A stretch of 14,535 bases of DNA from an uncultured Dyadobacter sp. (GCA_937880795.1 CALGRQ010000059.1:1-14535), one strand, 5' to 3'. Positions 7,212-14,492 are shown, counted from the first letter of the stretch. Numbers and translations are program-made. Notes: generated from the sequence alone by a model not told the origin.

Positions 7212-7439
7212 ATGAGTAAACGTTTAATTCGTATAAGAAATAAGGAAGGTTACCAAAACCTTGAAAAGTATGTCGGTACCGAAGTAAATGCCATATTGCA
7301 AAATGGCAACACTCATTTTGGATTGTTTACCAACATCACCCCCGAATATCTAATCATTAAAGATCAACGAGACCACATTCACCAAATACCATTCTCGGAC
7401 CTATACGAAATCATTTTGGATCGTTACGCGAACCTGTAA
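7212..7439 (+). CDS. Small conserved-looking protein with Sm/Hfq-like pattern
   Basis: This 75-residue basic protein has no signal peptide or membrane segment and lies 15 nt after porD. I do not know a family name for it. Residues 21-71 follow the Sm fold layout: strand 1 GTEVNAIL, then NG (31-32), strand 2 THFGLF with Gly37, strand 3 EYLIIKD, a loop, and strand 4/5 IHQIPFSDLYEIIL. Compared with E. coli Hfq (V-S-I-Y-L-V-N-G-x4-G...V-I-L-L-K-N), the NG-to-Gly and Gly-to-KN/KD spacings are identical. Two extra residues lie in the loop before the last strand. The diagnostic Hfq YKH motif is absent. A short helix could precede strand 1, as in Hfq. Alternatives are another small SH3-like barrel. 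An RNA-binding role is inference only. Confidence 0.72.
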   Translation: MSKRLIRIRNKEGYQNLEKYVGTEVNAILQNGNTHFGLFTNITPEYLIIKDQRDHIHQIPFSDLYEIILDRYANL

Positions 7440-7584
7440 AGTTGGGTAATAAAATGCGTCTTCAATCCCTTTCGTTTCGTATTTGAAGATATGATGGCTA
7501 TATTCGTAGCATACACGCTACATTCCATTTTTATGATTAAATGGAATAGATAACTCATGAAGCTAACTTGATTCATCCCCCGCA
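7440..7584. other. Intergenic stretch with three small inverted repeats
   Basis: Three inverted repeats lie between the Sm-like gene and recN. TCTTCAA (7459-7465) pairs with TTGAAGA (7483-7489). GTAGC (7506-7510) pairs with GCTAC (7517-7521). ATTCCATTT (7522-7530) pairs with AAATGGAAT (7539-7547). None is followed by a T run, so they do not look like standard terminators. No clear TAnnTTTG box for recN is visible here. Confidence 0.4.
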
Positions 7585-9240
7585 ATGCTTTCTAATTTAC
7601 TGATCAAAAATTATGCTTTAATCAAGCAATTGGAAATGTCCCCCAACCCTGGTTTAAATATTATAACGGGAGAAACCGGTGCGGGAAAATCAATTATGCT
7701 AGGTGCAATAGGCCTTCTTTTAGGAAATCGAGCTGATGTAAAGTCCTTATTTGACACTACTCAAAAATGTGTAATTGAAGGAAGCTTCAATTTGGCCGGT
7801 TACGATATGGCCCCCAACTTTGATGAAGAAAATCTGGATTTTTCTGATGAATGTATCATAAGAAGGGAAATATCGGTATCGGGAAAATCGAGAGCGTTTA
7901 TAAATGATACCCCGGTTAATTTAGAAACGCTCCGCAACATCAGTAGCCAATTACTCGATATACATTCTCAGCACGATACCACCACTTTGGGTTCTAATGA
8001 CTTTCAGTTAAAAGCAGTAGATGCCTTTGCAGGGAATGCCGAGTTACTAGCTGAATACCAAACCCGTTTTCAGACCTTTAAAACTGCTTCCAAAGCGCTA
8101 GAAACACTGCAATCCCAGGCGGCTCAGTTTCGGCGAGAGTTTGATTTCGATCAATTTCTTTATCAGGAGCTTAATGCCGCCAGCTTACAGCCAAACGAGC
8201 AGGAAGCTTTGGAACAAGAATTGGCTATTCTGGAGAATGCGGTTGAAATAGGTGAAAAACTACAACTGGCATATAGTTATCTTGATAATCCGGAAGGTTC
8301 TATATTAGAGTTACTCAAGACGACGGTAAGTACACTTTCACAAGCATCTCGACTGGTGCCGGCCTATGATGCATTACGTCAGCGTGCCCAAAGTACGCTT
8401 ATTGAGCTTCGTGATCTTGCCGATGAAATTGACAATATAAATTCCACCGTAGAATTCGATCACAATCGAACAGAATTGGTACGTGAACGACTGGATTTAA
8501 TCTATCTTTTGCTCAAAAAGCATCAGGTGGGCACCGTGGACGAATTGCTTGCCGTTGAAAGCCAATTGCAGGCTAAGTTAAATACGGTTATGAATCTGGA
8601 TGAAGAACTTCTATTGGCTGAAAAAAAGGTTTCTACCACAAGAGAAGCCATGCTCATAACCGCACAAGAACTTTCAATGCAAAGAAGAAAGGTTACCACG
8701 CAAATAGAAAATCTTTTGTTGGAGGGATTGGTAGAACTTGGCATTCCAAACGCCACCCTATCTATACAGATCAGTGACATTCAACCGATGTCCACTGGTA
8801 TTGATTCGGTTCTTTTCCTATTCAGTGGAAATAAAGGCGTAAAACCACAAGAACTGAAAAACGTCGCTTCTGGTGGTGAGTTCTCTAGACTAATGATGGT
8901 AATCAAGTATATTCTTGCAAACAAACGTAAACTACCAACCATCATTTTTGACGAAATTGATACGGGTGTCTCGGGAGAAATTGCAAAAAAAATGGCCAAA
9001 ATGATGCATAATATGTCGGCCAATCACCAGATTATAGCCATTACACATCTGCATCAGATAGCTAGCAGCGGCAACGCACATTACTTTGTTTACAAAGATC
9101 ATTCATCAGATAAAACCGTTAGTAAGATCAAAAAGCTGACCCCGGATGAACGAGTGATGGAAATTGCGCAGATGATTGGTGGAAACAACCCAAGTGAGGC
9201 AGTCGTTAACAACGCCAGAGAAATGATTTTCAATAATTAA
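7585..9240 (+). CDS. recN: DNA repair protein RecN
   Basis: RecN is a cytoplasmic SMC-like ATPase that acts early in double-strand break repair by holding DNA ends or sister duplexes for RecA. The 551 residues match the family length. The N-terminal head starts MLSNLLIKNYALIKQLEM and contains Walker A GETGAGKS (29-36), then RREISVSGKSRAFINDTPV and the ISSQLLDIHSQHD segment. The middle, about 150-380, is a short coiled coil rich in E, Q and L. The C-terminal head has the ABC signature ASGGEFSRLMMVIK (SGG from 429), Walker B PTIIFDEIDTGVSGE with D456 and E457, and the switch His488 in THLHQIA. All catalytic elements are intact. The gene is followed by three envelope protein genes with short gaps. 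No LexA-type box was recognised in front of it. Confidence 0.97.
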   Translation: MLSNLLIKNYALIKQLEMSPNPGLNIITGETGAGKSIMLGAIGLLLGNRADVKSLFDTTQKCVIEGSFNLAGYDMAPNFDEENLDFSDECIIRREISVSGKSRAFINDTPVNLETLRNISSQLLDIHSQHDTTTLGSNDFQLKAVDAFAGNAELLAEYQTRFQTFKTASKALETLQSQAAQFRREFDFDQFLYQELNAASLQPNEQEALEQELAILENAVEIGEKLQLAYSYLDNPEGSILELLKTTVSTLSQASRLVPAYDALRQRAQSTLIELRDLADEIDNINSTVEFDHNRTELVRERLDLIYLLLKKHQVGTVDELLAVESQLQAKLNTVMNLDEELLLAEKKVSTTREAMLITAQELSMQRRKVTTQIENLLLEGLVELGIPNATLSIQISDIQPMSTGIDSVLFLFSGNKGVKPQELKNVASGGEFSRLMMVIKYILANKRKLPTIIFDEIDTGVSGEIAKKMAKMMHNMSANHQIIAITHLHQIASSGNAHYFVYKDHSSDKTVSKIKKLTPDERVMEIAQMIGGNNPSEAVVNNAREMIFNN

Positions 9241-9275
9241 ATGTGTTCTTCAATAAACTAGAAAACCTCCAAATT

Positions 9276-9713
9276 ATGAATAAAACTGTACTACCATTGG
9301 CTATTGCGGTTATGCTTTCTGCTTGTAGCGGACAGGATAAAGACAAGGTGCTGGATTTAGAAAACCAGGTAATGACCTTGCACGATGAAGTGATGCCGCA
9401 AATGGAAGAAATCATGACGCTCAAAACTCAATTATCAAAAAAAATTGTTAGACTGGATAGCCTGCAAAACGAAGGTATTACGGGTAATGCATTGGCCGAA
9501 GAGCGTATGAGAGCTACCGACATGAATCAAAAATTAAATGATGCCGATAGAATGATGATGACCTGGATGAATGAATATAGAGGAGACTCAGCAAAAAAAC
9601 TTGAACCAGCCCAGGCCATTCAATATTTAGAGAGCGAAAAGAAAAAAATTGACGAAGTAAAACAAGTTACCATTAAAAGCATCAACGACGCCAAATCGTT
9701 TTTGAACAAATAA
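9276..9713 (+). CDS. Met-rich helical lipoprotein of unknown function
   Basis: A lipoprotein signal (MNKTVLPLAIAVMLSA) ends at the lipobox LSAC-S with Cys17, giving a 145-residue precursor that is probably held in the periplasm. The mature part looks entirely helical, with three segments (about 22-62, 73-101 and 111-143) separated by the loops NEGITGN and RGDSAKKLEP. Met is frequent: M33, M40, M43, M47, M78, M83, M93-95 and M98. M33, H36, M40, M43 and M47 fall on one helix face at 3-4 spacing. The related Bacteroidota proteins that I recall are named only 'viral A-type inclusion protein' or hypothetical. An in-frame GTG at 9243 would put residues before the signal peptide and was not chosen. 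The SCO gene begins 2 nt after its stop, so the two are probably translated together. Confidence 0.8.
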   Translation: MNKTVLPLAIAVMLSACSGQDKDKVLDLENQVMTLHDEVMPQMEEIMTLKTQLSKKIVRLDSLQNEGITGNALAEERMRATDMNQKLNDADRMMMTWMNEYRGDSAKKLEPAQAIQYLESEKKKIDEVKQVTIKSINDAKSFLNK

Positions 9714-9715
9714 TC

Positions 9716-10381
9716 ATGCATCAGTTAAAAAAAAGAAATATAATCAAATCAGCCGTATTAGCTACATGCACATTTTTAGCGATTGCGGGTTGCGACTCAA
9801 GCAATAAAAAATTACCTATACTGGGAGAGCGCGATTGGACTAAGAAGGTAGTAGATGGCAAAGAGGTTGTCGACACCATTTATAATACAATTCCACCTTT
9901 TTCTTTCGTGAATCAAAATGGAGATACGATCACTGAACAGATTGTAAAAGATAAAATTTATATAACCGATTTTTTCTTTACCACCTGCCCCACCATTTGT
10001 CCGGTGATGAAAAAGCAGATGCTTAAAGTATATGAGAAATTTAAGGGCAATCCGGATGTGATGATTCTATCACATACCATAGACCCTGAACATGACACAC
10101 CAGCCGTCCTAAACACTTTTGCCAAAGACCTAAACGTAACTGGCAATCAATGGCAATTTTTAACGGGTCCAAAAGAAAAGACCTATGAAATTGGTTTGAA
10201 ACATTATATGGTTGTTGCCAAGGAAGACAAAACTGCGGAAGGTGGGTTTCTTCACAGTGGCGCATTTATCCTGGTTGATAAAGACAAACATGTAAGAGGA
10301 ATGTACGACGGAACCACGGAGGAAGGCACTAAAAAACTATTGGCTGATGTCCAGACGCTTCTGGATGAGTATAAAAAATAA
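9716..10381 (+). CDS. SCO1/SenC-family copper chaperone lipoprotein
   Basis: SCO proteins are thioredoxin-fold copper carriers that help build the CuA site of cytochrome c oxidase, and some act as thiol-disulfide reductases. This 221-residue protein has a lipoprotein signal ending in the lipobox IAGC (Cys26). The copper-binding C-P-T-I-C-P motif has Cys91 and Cys95, following the FFFTTCP strand. The third ligand, His180, lies in GGFLHSGAFILVD. The SHTIDPEHDTP segment (119-129) and the late DGTTEEGTKKLL helix are also typical. All three ligands are present, so a copper role is likely. It lies 2 nt after the Met-rich lipoprotein gene and its end overlaps the cytochrome c gene. No oxidase subunit gene is in the window. 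Confidence 0.93.
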   Translation: MHQLKKRNIIKSAVLATCTFLAIAGCDSSNKKLPILGERDWTKKVVDGKEVVDTIYNTIPPFSFVNQNGDTITEQIVKDKIYITDFFFTTCPTICPVMKKQMLKVYEKFKGNPDVMILSHTIDPEHDTPAVLNTFAKDLNVTGNQWQFLTGPKEKTYEIGLKHYMVVAKEDKTAEGGFLHSGAFILVDKDKHVRGMYDGTTEEGTKKLLADVQTLLDEYKK

Positions 10382-10817
10382 CTGTATTGTGTTAAATAAA
10401 ATCATCAGGAGTGTATGCGCACTCCTCATTTCCATGGCTTTCCTGAGCGCCTGCCAAAGTGCCGAAAAGTTGAAATCGGAACAATACTTTGTGGAAGGCT
10501 ATCAGTTGTATACAACGAACTGTGCCAACTGCCATCAAAATAATGGCGAGGGTATGGCTAATTTATATCCTCCTCTCAATGGTTCTTCTTCTCTAACTGA
10601 CAAAGCCTTATTAGCTTGTATTATCAAGAATGGAATGAAAGACACCATTATGGTTGCAGGAAAAAAATTCAGCCGTCCAATGCCTGGAAATCCAAAACTC
10701 ACGGACTTGGAGGTAGCGGAGATAGTGTCTTATCTAACTATGAAATGGGGGAAAGATAGCACCCATACCACAATAGAAACTGTAACATCTGCGCTGGCAA
10801 ACTGCAAAAAACAATGA
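10365..10817 (+). CDS. Class I cytochrome c lipoprotein
   Basis: This small monohaem cytochrome c is anchored by lipid and is probably periplasmic. From ATG 10365 it has 150 residues. A hydrophobic segment ends in the lipobox LSAC-Q (Cys30), followed by the haem site CANCH (53-57), GEGMANLYPPLNGSS and a distal Met106 in SRPMPGNP. A last helix, LTDLEVAEIVSYLTMKWG, follows, all as in the cytochrome c fold. Two further cysteines, Cys85 and Cys147, are not haem ligands and might form a disulfide. Three starts are possible: ATG 10347, ATG 10365, and GTG 10389 just beyond the SCO stop. I prefer 10365, which overlaps SCO by 17 nt. With SCO next to it, electron transfer to an oxidase or redox upkeep of SCO is a reasonable inference. 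Confidence 0.88.
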   Translation: MSIKNNCIVLNKIIRSVCALLISMAFLSACQSAEKLKSEQYFVEGYQLYTTNCANCHQNNGEGMANLYPPLNGSSSLTDKALLACIIKNGMKDTIMVAGKKFSRPMPGNPKLTDLEVAEIVSYLTMKWGKDSTHTTIETVTSALANCKKQ

Positions 10818-10820
10818 AAT

Positions 10821-11387
10821 TTAGGGAGTAAGGGAAGTTTTATATATTCCTGCTCCCTTTCTGAATTTTATACGGGAAAAATCCTGTTCCGCATCCATCC
10901 CCACGGCCCGCGTAATTTCTGGCGAACCAATCTTTTTCACAGTAAGCGGCTTGTCCGTATATACCTTCTTCGTAACCGGATTCCAGCTGAGCTCCGTAGT
11001 CGTTAAAATTTGCTGGGTTTCAGACTTAATCACTTTCACGTGCCCTTTTACAATATACACATTAGAGGAGTGATTGTAATGACCAGAATCTGCACGAAGA
11101 TGCGTAATCACCGATCCGTTCGGGTCAAAAAAATTAATATTAACCGTATCCGGAAAAACTTTGTTTTGATTGGTATAAGTTAGCGATTGCGGGGTTATCA
11201 TCTGCACCTTCTGTGCACCTTGTTCGCTATACCTGATCTGAACGTTACTCACAATCTCAACAGGCCCCTCGTAAACCGCGCCAAGCTTTTTTTCTTCTTT
11301 TTCACAGCTCATTGATCCCCACGCCCCTATAATTATAGAGGCGCAGGTCAACGATTTCTTCCAACTATCTAACAATGCAAATCGCAT
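10821..11387 (-). CDS. lptC: LPS export protein LptC, lipoprotein form
   Basis: LptC takes LPS from the LptBFG transporter in the inner membrane and passes it to the periplasmic LptA-like bridge. This 188-residue version begins with a signal ending in the lipobox SMSC-E (Cys28), as is usual in Bacteroidota where LptC is a lipoprotein rather than a bitopic protein. The mature part is beta-rich with the family pattern: EIVSNVQIRYSEQGAQKVQM, a PDTVNINFFDPNG strand, ITHLRADSGHYNHSSNVYIV with a following KGHVKV, LTTTELSWNPVTKKVYTDKP and a final FRKGAGIYKT. The motif YTDKPLTVKK near the end is typical. It is the last gene of a minus-strand unit, 14 nt after the barrel gene, and runs convergently into the cytochrome c gene. 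Confidence 0.9.
   Translation of the reverse strand: MRFALLDSWKKSLTCASIIIGAWGSMSCEKEEKKLGAVYEGPVEIVSNVQIRYSEQGAQKVQMITPQSLTYTNQNKVFPDTVNINFFDPNGSVITHLRADSGHYNHSSNVYIVKGHVKVIKSETQQILTTTELSWNPVTKKVYTDKPLTVKKIGSPEITRAVGMDAEQDFSRIKFRKGAGIYKTSLTP
10823..10858. terminator. Hairpin between convergent genes, possible two-way terminator
   Basis: AGGGAGTA (10823-10830) pairs with TGCTCCCT (10851-10858), and the stem can continue inward through GGGA and TTCC with one bulged A. It lies where the cytochrome c and lptC genes meet, 3 nt apart, and covers the last codons of lptC. Neither side has a good T run, so termination is only suggested. Confidence 0.4.
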
Positions 11388-11401
11388 TTAATTATCCTGA
11401 A

Positions 11402-12700
11402 TTAATCCAGCTTTTGTTTCTGGAACCACCTGTCGAGTAATGTAATACCCAATACAGCACGGCCATACCGCTCACGAACCATACCGTTCCCTGTATTCCC
11501 ACGCTGGCCACCTACAAAAGCAAGCGATACAAAGTTCTGATATCCAAATCCCATTGGGAAGGTAAATCCTAAACTAATGTTGGTATCATTAACCTCTCTA
11601 TTATTAACAACATATGGACTTTTTCCATGACTAAATCCAACCCGATAGCGAACACGCTCGAAATAGTTTAACGATAAAAAGCGAGGAAGGTACTCCACTC
11701 CTACATTAAAGCGGCCCACATTTTTCAAGCCATCGTTTGAGCTGCTTCTAAACCCTCTATAGTCACTCCATTTTTGATGACTGTAATCAGCAGATACAAC
11801 AAGTTTCAGAGGCAATTCCAAACTCAAACCTACCTGATACTGCGAAGGAATGGTCATATGACCTGACAAGTTTTTTGACAGCGTGTCTGTTGCGCTTGGA
11901 TCCACAAAAGAATTCTGACTTAACTCCAAAGTTCCTGTTTGACTTCCGTTCAGGTTTGTCTTGAAGCTATATGCTCCACCGACATTCAGATTCATTTTAT
12001 TATCCTTTTTAATCGGGATACGAACTGCACCACCGGCACGGAATCCAAAATCTGAGTAATTGGTTCGGTTATTCATACCCACCACATAAGGATTTGCTGC
12101 TCCGGTTAGGACGGTTACCTCTGTGGCCTTCCGAACATTTCCAAAAAAATACGACGTTTCCAATCCAAGGCTCACATATCTTCCCAACTGGTAGGCATTC
12201 GTAATAGACGCTTTATTGATTCCTCCTTTACCTGTATTCGAGTAAAAGGCCTGATCGCCCGTACCTGGTATGGTCCTAGTCGATGTGTTTTCAAAATCAA
12301 CAAAGCTATATGGTTTCAAACTTCCACCAAGTGTCCATCTGCGACCGACCGGAAATGCTATCGATACATAGGCAAGATTACCACCAGCGTTTTGTTGCTT
12401 TTTATTGCCGGACACAATTTCTTTATACTGCCCAATAAGACCCACATCCAAGGTGGTATATTTATTTCTGGACCAAAGTGCAGGGTTCAAATTGTTAATT
12501 TGAAAACCATTACTGGTACTCACCCCCGATTGCCCCATCCCGGTATTATCCGAAAAGCTCTCTCCATATAATTCACCCAAGCCCAATGACGAATAAGGTG
12601 CGTTGCCTAACCCTTGTGCAGTGGCATTTGTTGGAGCCAATCCGTTACAACCCAATGCGATTGCTATTGCAAGTTTTCCTATTCCTTTATAAAGCGACAT
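11402..12700 (-). CDS. Outer-membrane beta-barrel protein, FadL/OmpP1-like
   Basis: This 432-residue exported protein has a signal peptide (MSLYKGIGKLAIAIALGCNG...) probably cut after NATA. It opens with a G/S-rich plug-like segment (PYSSLGLGELYGESFSDNTG), then alternating strands rich in Y, F, G and N typical of a beta-barrel. It ends in ITLLDRWFQKQKLD, close to the DRWF-x-K-x-K-x-D ends of Bacteroidota outer-membrane barrels. Tracts such as VDFENTSTRT and LSLNYFERVRYRVGFSHGKS fit strand–turn pairs. It resembles the FadL/OmpP1 group that imports hydrophobic compounds, but substrate cannot be read from the sequence. Its ATG overlaps the end of coaX by 14 nt, which suggests coupled translation, and lptC follows. 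The specific subfamily is uncertain. Confidence 0.82.
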   Translation of the reverse strand: MSLYKGIGKLAIAIALGCNGLAPTNATAQGLGNAPYSSLGLGELYGESFSDNTGMGQSGVSTSNGFQINNLNPALWSRNKYTTLDVGLIGQYKEIVSGNKKQQNAGGNLAYVSIAFPVGRRWTLGGSLKPYSFVDFENTSTRTIPGTGDQAFYSNTGKGGINKASITNAYQLGRYVSLGLETSYFFGNVRKATEVTVLTGAANPYVVGMNNRTNYSDFGFRAGGAVRIPIKKDNKMNLNVGGAYSFKTNLNGSQTGTLELSQNSFVDPSATDTLSKNLSGHMTIPSQYQVGLSLELPLKLVVSADYSHQKWSDYRGFRSSSNDGLKNVGRFNVGVEYLPRFLSLNYFERVRYRVGFSHGKSPYVVNNREVNDTNISLGFTFPMGFGYQNFVSLAFVGGQRGNTGNGMVRERYGRAVLGITLLDRWFQKQKLD

Positions 12701-13406
12701 TATATCTTAAAATTCTGTTCAATCCTATTAATACCAGTTCTGGGACCACAAAGATGGACGGTTTCAAGCTACTTTCAAAAAAAGTAGTATCACCTCCACA
12801 CATTATTACGCTTAAATTCGGCGATATGTGACGGTACCTCTCAATTATTCCTTCAATCTCTGCCAAAACACCATTCATTACACCACTTTCCATGGCTCCT
12901 TTGGTACTTTTCCCGATTAGATCTGGAATTGCTTCCGGTTCTAATTGCGGCAGTCGTTTCGTGAAAGTATGCATTGCATTAAATCTCATTCGGAGTCCTG
13001 GTGAAATAATCCCCCCCTCAAAACTTCCGGTATGTTCTAAAAAATCGTAGGTAATGCAGGTACCCATATCAATAATTAACAGATCCTCATTGGGATATAA
13101 TACTTGTGCACCTACGGCAGCGGCAACTCTGTCCGCACCCAAGGTTTCAGGGGTATCATAATTCTTACGGATCGGAAGTGGCGTTTGCGGAGACAATTCC
13201 AGTATTGGGATATCTACCCCCAAAGCACTTTTCAGCTCGGTAACAGTATAACTAACGGATGAAAAAACGATATGGTCCGGTTTACTCAGACGAATTTCCT
13301 CTATCAAATCCTTCCAAACCAAACGTGCCTGAAACCTGACCAGTTTCTCCTGATCAAACCACCCTACCTTCGCATACGTATTACCTGAGTCGATTGCAAT
13401 AATCAT
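12687..13406 (-). CDS. coaX: Type III pantothenate kinase CoaX
   Basis: CoaX phosphorylates pantothenate with ATP, the first step of CoA synthesis, and unlike CoaA is not inhibited by CoA. From ATG 13406 it has 239 residues. The ASKHA-fold motifs are in order: DSGNT near the N-terminus (6-10), GADR (90-93), DMGTCITYDF (113-122), GGIISPGLRMR (131-141) and a C-terminal MCGGD (202-206). All match the family and the usual length. An in-frame ATG at 13448 would add 14 residues ahead of the phosphate-binding strand MIIAIDSGNT and is unlikely. A near-consensus -7 box (GACTTTTG on the minus strand, 13421-13414) ends 7 nt before the chosen ATG. It is the first gene of the coaX–barrel–lptC unit. Its upstream region shares short sequence with that of coaBC. 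Confidence 0.95.
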   Translation of the reverse strand: MIIAIDSGNTYAKVGWFDQEKLVRFQARLVWKDLIEEIRLSKPDHIVFSSVSYTVTELKSALGVDIPILELSPQTPLPIRKNYDTPETLGADRVAAAVGAQVLYPNEDLLIIDMGTCITYDFLEHTGSFEGGIISPGLRMRFNAMHTFTKRLPQLEPEAIPDLIGKSTKGAMESGVMNGVLAEIEGIIERYRHISPNLSVIMCGGDTTFFESSLKPSIFVVPELVLIGLNRILRYNVAL

Positions 13407-13549
13407 AGTAGTGCAAAAGTCCCATTTTCTCGGGACAAATGCTAACATACCAGAAAACTATACTGACTTTATCTTAATAATAAATGTTAATTAAAGCCTA
13501 TACCAAAGTTTGAAATTTATCCTCCCCTTCATTTATTTTAATACTCCAA

Positions 13550-13801
13550 TTAATTTTGAATAAACAATTTGGAAAAATAAAAATCATATTTTACCTTCGT
13601 TTCCACAATCCTCACCCTGATCAATAAAGTTTTGTTATCCATCTCTCGATAGCTTTCAATGTTATCAAGGTTTTGAATTCTTGCCAATTTGTTTTTCTGA
13701 ACTTCATTTGCTTTTAAATTTCTAAGTGGATCCGTTATATATTCCTTATTTGTAGAGTCTTTACAGCATGACTTCCGCAAAAATTCATACCGACACATCA
13801 A
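13550..13801 (-). pseudogene. Low-confidence small ORF or gene remnant
   Basis: An 83-codon frame starts at a TTG (ATG at the second codon) and ends in TAA. I do not recognise it. The C-terminal 60 residues read like normal Bacteroidota coding sequence (KEYITDPLRNLKANEVQKNK, then charged and aromatic residues to DFYFSKLFIQN). The N-terminus (MMCRYEFLRKSCCKDS) does not look like a natural protein start. Directly upstream in another phase lies an open stretch ending NVIRNIRLGAEMSHVQVTII and a stop. The two could be parts of one gene broken by a frameshift. It overlaps the candidate rho promoter on the other strand. It could equally be a chance ORF. Confidence 0.25.
13568..13599 (+). promoter_or_regulatory. 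Candidate promoter for rho with a long leader
   Basis: TTTG (13568-13571), a 20-nt spacer and TACCTTCG (13592-13599) fit the TTTG–N20–TAnnTTTG layout with one mismatch in the -7 box. It would give a leader of about 300 nt before the rho ATG at 13911, long enough for autoregulation, though this is inference. Confidence 0.45.
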
Positions 13802-13910
13802 TGATCGTTACCTGAACATGGGACATTTCGGCTCCCAATCTAATATTCCTTATTACATTCACAAACTCATTATCTAATAGGTGAAGCGTATTTCGCCTGA
13901 TATTTTCTAT

Positions 13911-14492
13911 ATGCTTACAATTGATGAACTAAACCTTAAGCTTCTATCAGAGCTCAAAGAAATTGCCGGAAGCCTGGGTGTTCCAGATTACGCAAAGCTT
14001 CCTAAAAAAGAAATCGTTAACCGTATATTGGTTCAGCAAGAAGTATCAAAACCTGTTGCTGAGGTTGAAACTGCTACTTCGGATGAAGACGAACCTAAGA
14101 AAAAAAGGGCTCGTCGTACCATACCCAACGAGGTTCCTGTTGCAGGAACGAAACCTTTGGCCAACCGCCCGGCCAAACCAAGAAAGGATAATGCAACTCC
14201 TTTTGCAACCTCTGCTCCCCTATTTGACAATCCGGTAAGGGAAGAAAGATCAACAGAAACCACGGCGAGACCATCACGAGAAGGCATCCCTGCACGCCAT
14301 GATAAACCTGCCCGAAATGTGGATACCACACAAATAGCAGAACAAGGCGATGATATCATTAGTGACTTGGGTAAGGAAGAGACGATAGAAGCAAGTACAT
14401 CCGAAGAAGTAAGTACCGTTCAGGAGACACCTCAGGTTGAAAGTGGAGCCCTTACGGAAAAAGAAAATAATACAGAAAAAAGAGATTATTAA
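13911..14492 (+). CDS. rho: Transcription terminator Rho, N-terminal part; frame stops early
   Basis: The first 50 residues from ATG 13911 (MLTIDELNLKLLSELKEIAG, then SLGVPDYAKLPKKEIVNRIL) are the Rho N-terminal helical domain, as in Bacteroidota Rho proteins. From about residue 55 the chain is low-complexity and charged: KKKRARR, PAKPRKDN, repeated PAR/PSR, then an acidic stretch. This matches the disordered N-terminal insert known from Bacteroides Rho. The frame ends with EKRDY and TAA at 14490, giving 193 residues. The RNA-binding cold-shock-like domain and the hexameric ATPase that a working Rho needs are absent from this frame. Only 43 nt remain in the window, too few to tell whether the rest continues in another frame. 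An in-frame GTG at 13881 was rejected because Rho proteins normally begin close to the D-E-L-N segment. Confidence 0.75.
   Translation: MLTIDELNLKLLSELKEIAGSLGVPDYAKLPKKEIVNRILVQQEVSKPVAEVETATSDEDEPKKKRARRTIPNEVPVAGTKPLANRPAKPRKDNATPFATSAPLFDNPVREERSTETTARPSREGIPARHDKPARNVDTTQIAEQGDDIISDLGKEETIEASTSEEVSTVQETPQVESGALTEKENNTEKRDY

Larger units (their letters stand above)
13407..13910. other. Long intergenic region between coaX and rho
   Basis: This is the only gap of more than 300 nt without a convincing gene. It is AT-rich, with no tRNA-like cloverleaf, large repeat or T-tract hairpin visible. It contains a possible plus-strand promoter for rho (13568-13599), a minus-strand open frame of 83 codons (13550-13801), and another short minus-strand open frame upstream of that in a different phase. 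It may be a long rho leader, the site of a decayed gene, or both. Confidence 0.5.

Noticed and set aside
12586..12831. Plus-strand open frame of 81 codons opposite the barrel and coaX junction
   Set aside because: It is antisense to two well-supported genes and shows no protein-like features.
13881..13910. GTG start for rho ten codons upstream
   Set aside because: Rho proteins of this group begin directly before the conserved D-E-L-N helix; the ATG at 13911 fits better.
14033..14359. Minus-strand open frame of 108 codons within rho
   Set aside because: It arises from the skewed codon use of the low-complexity Rho linker and overlaps a frame with clear Rho similarity.
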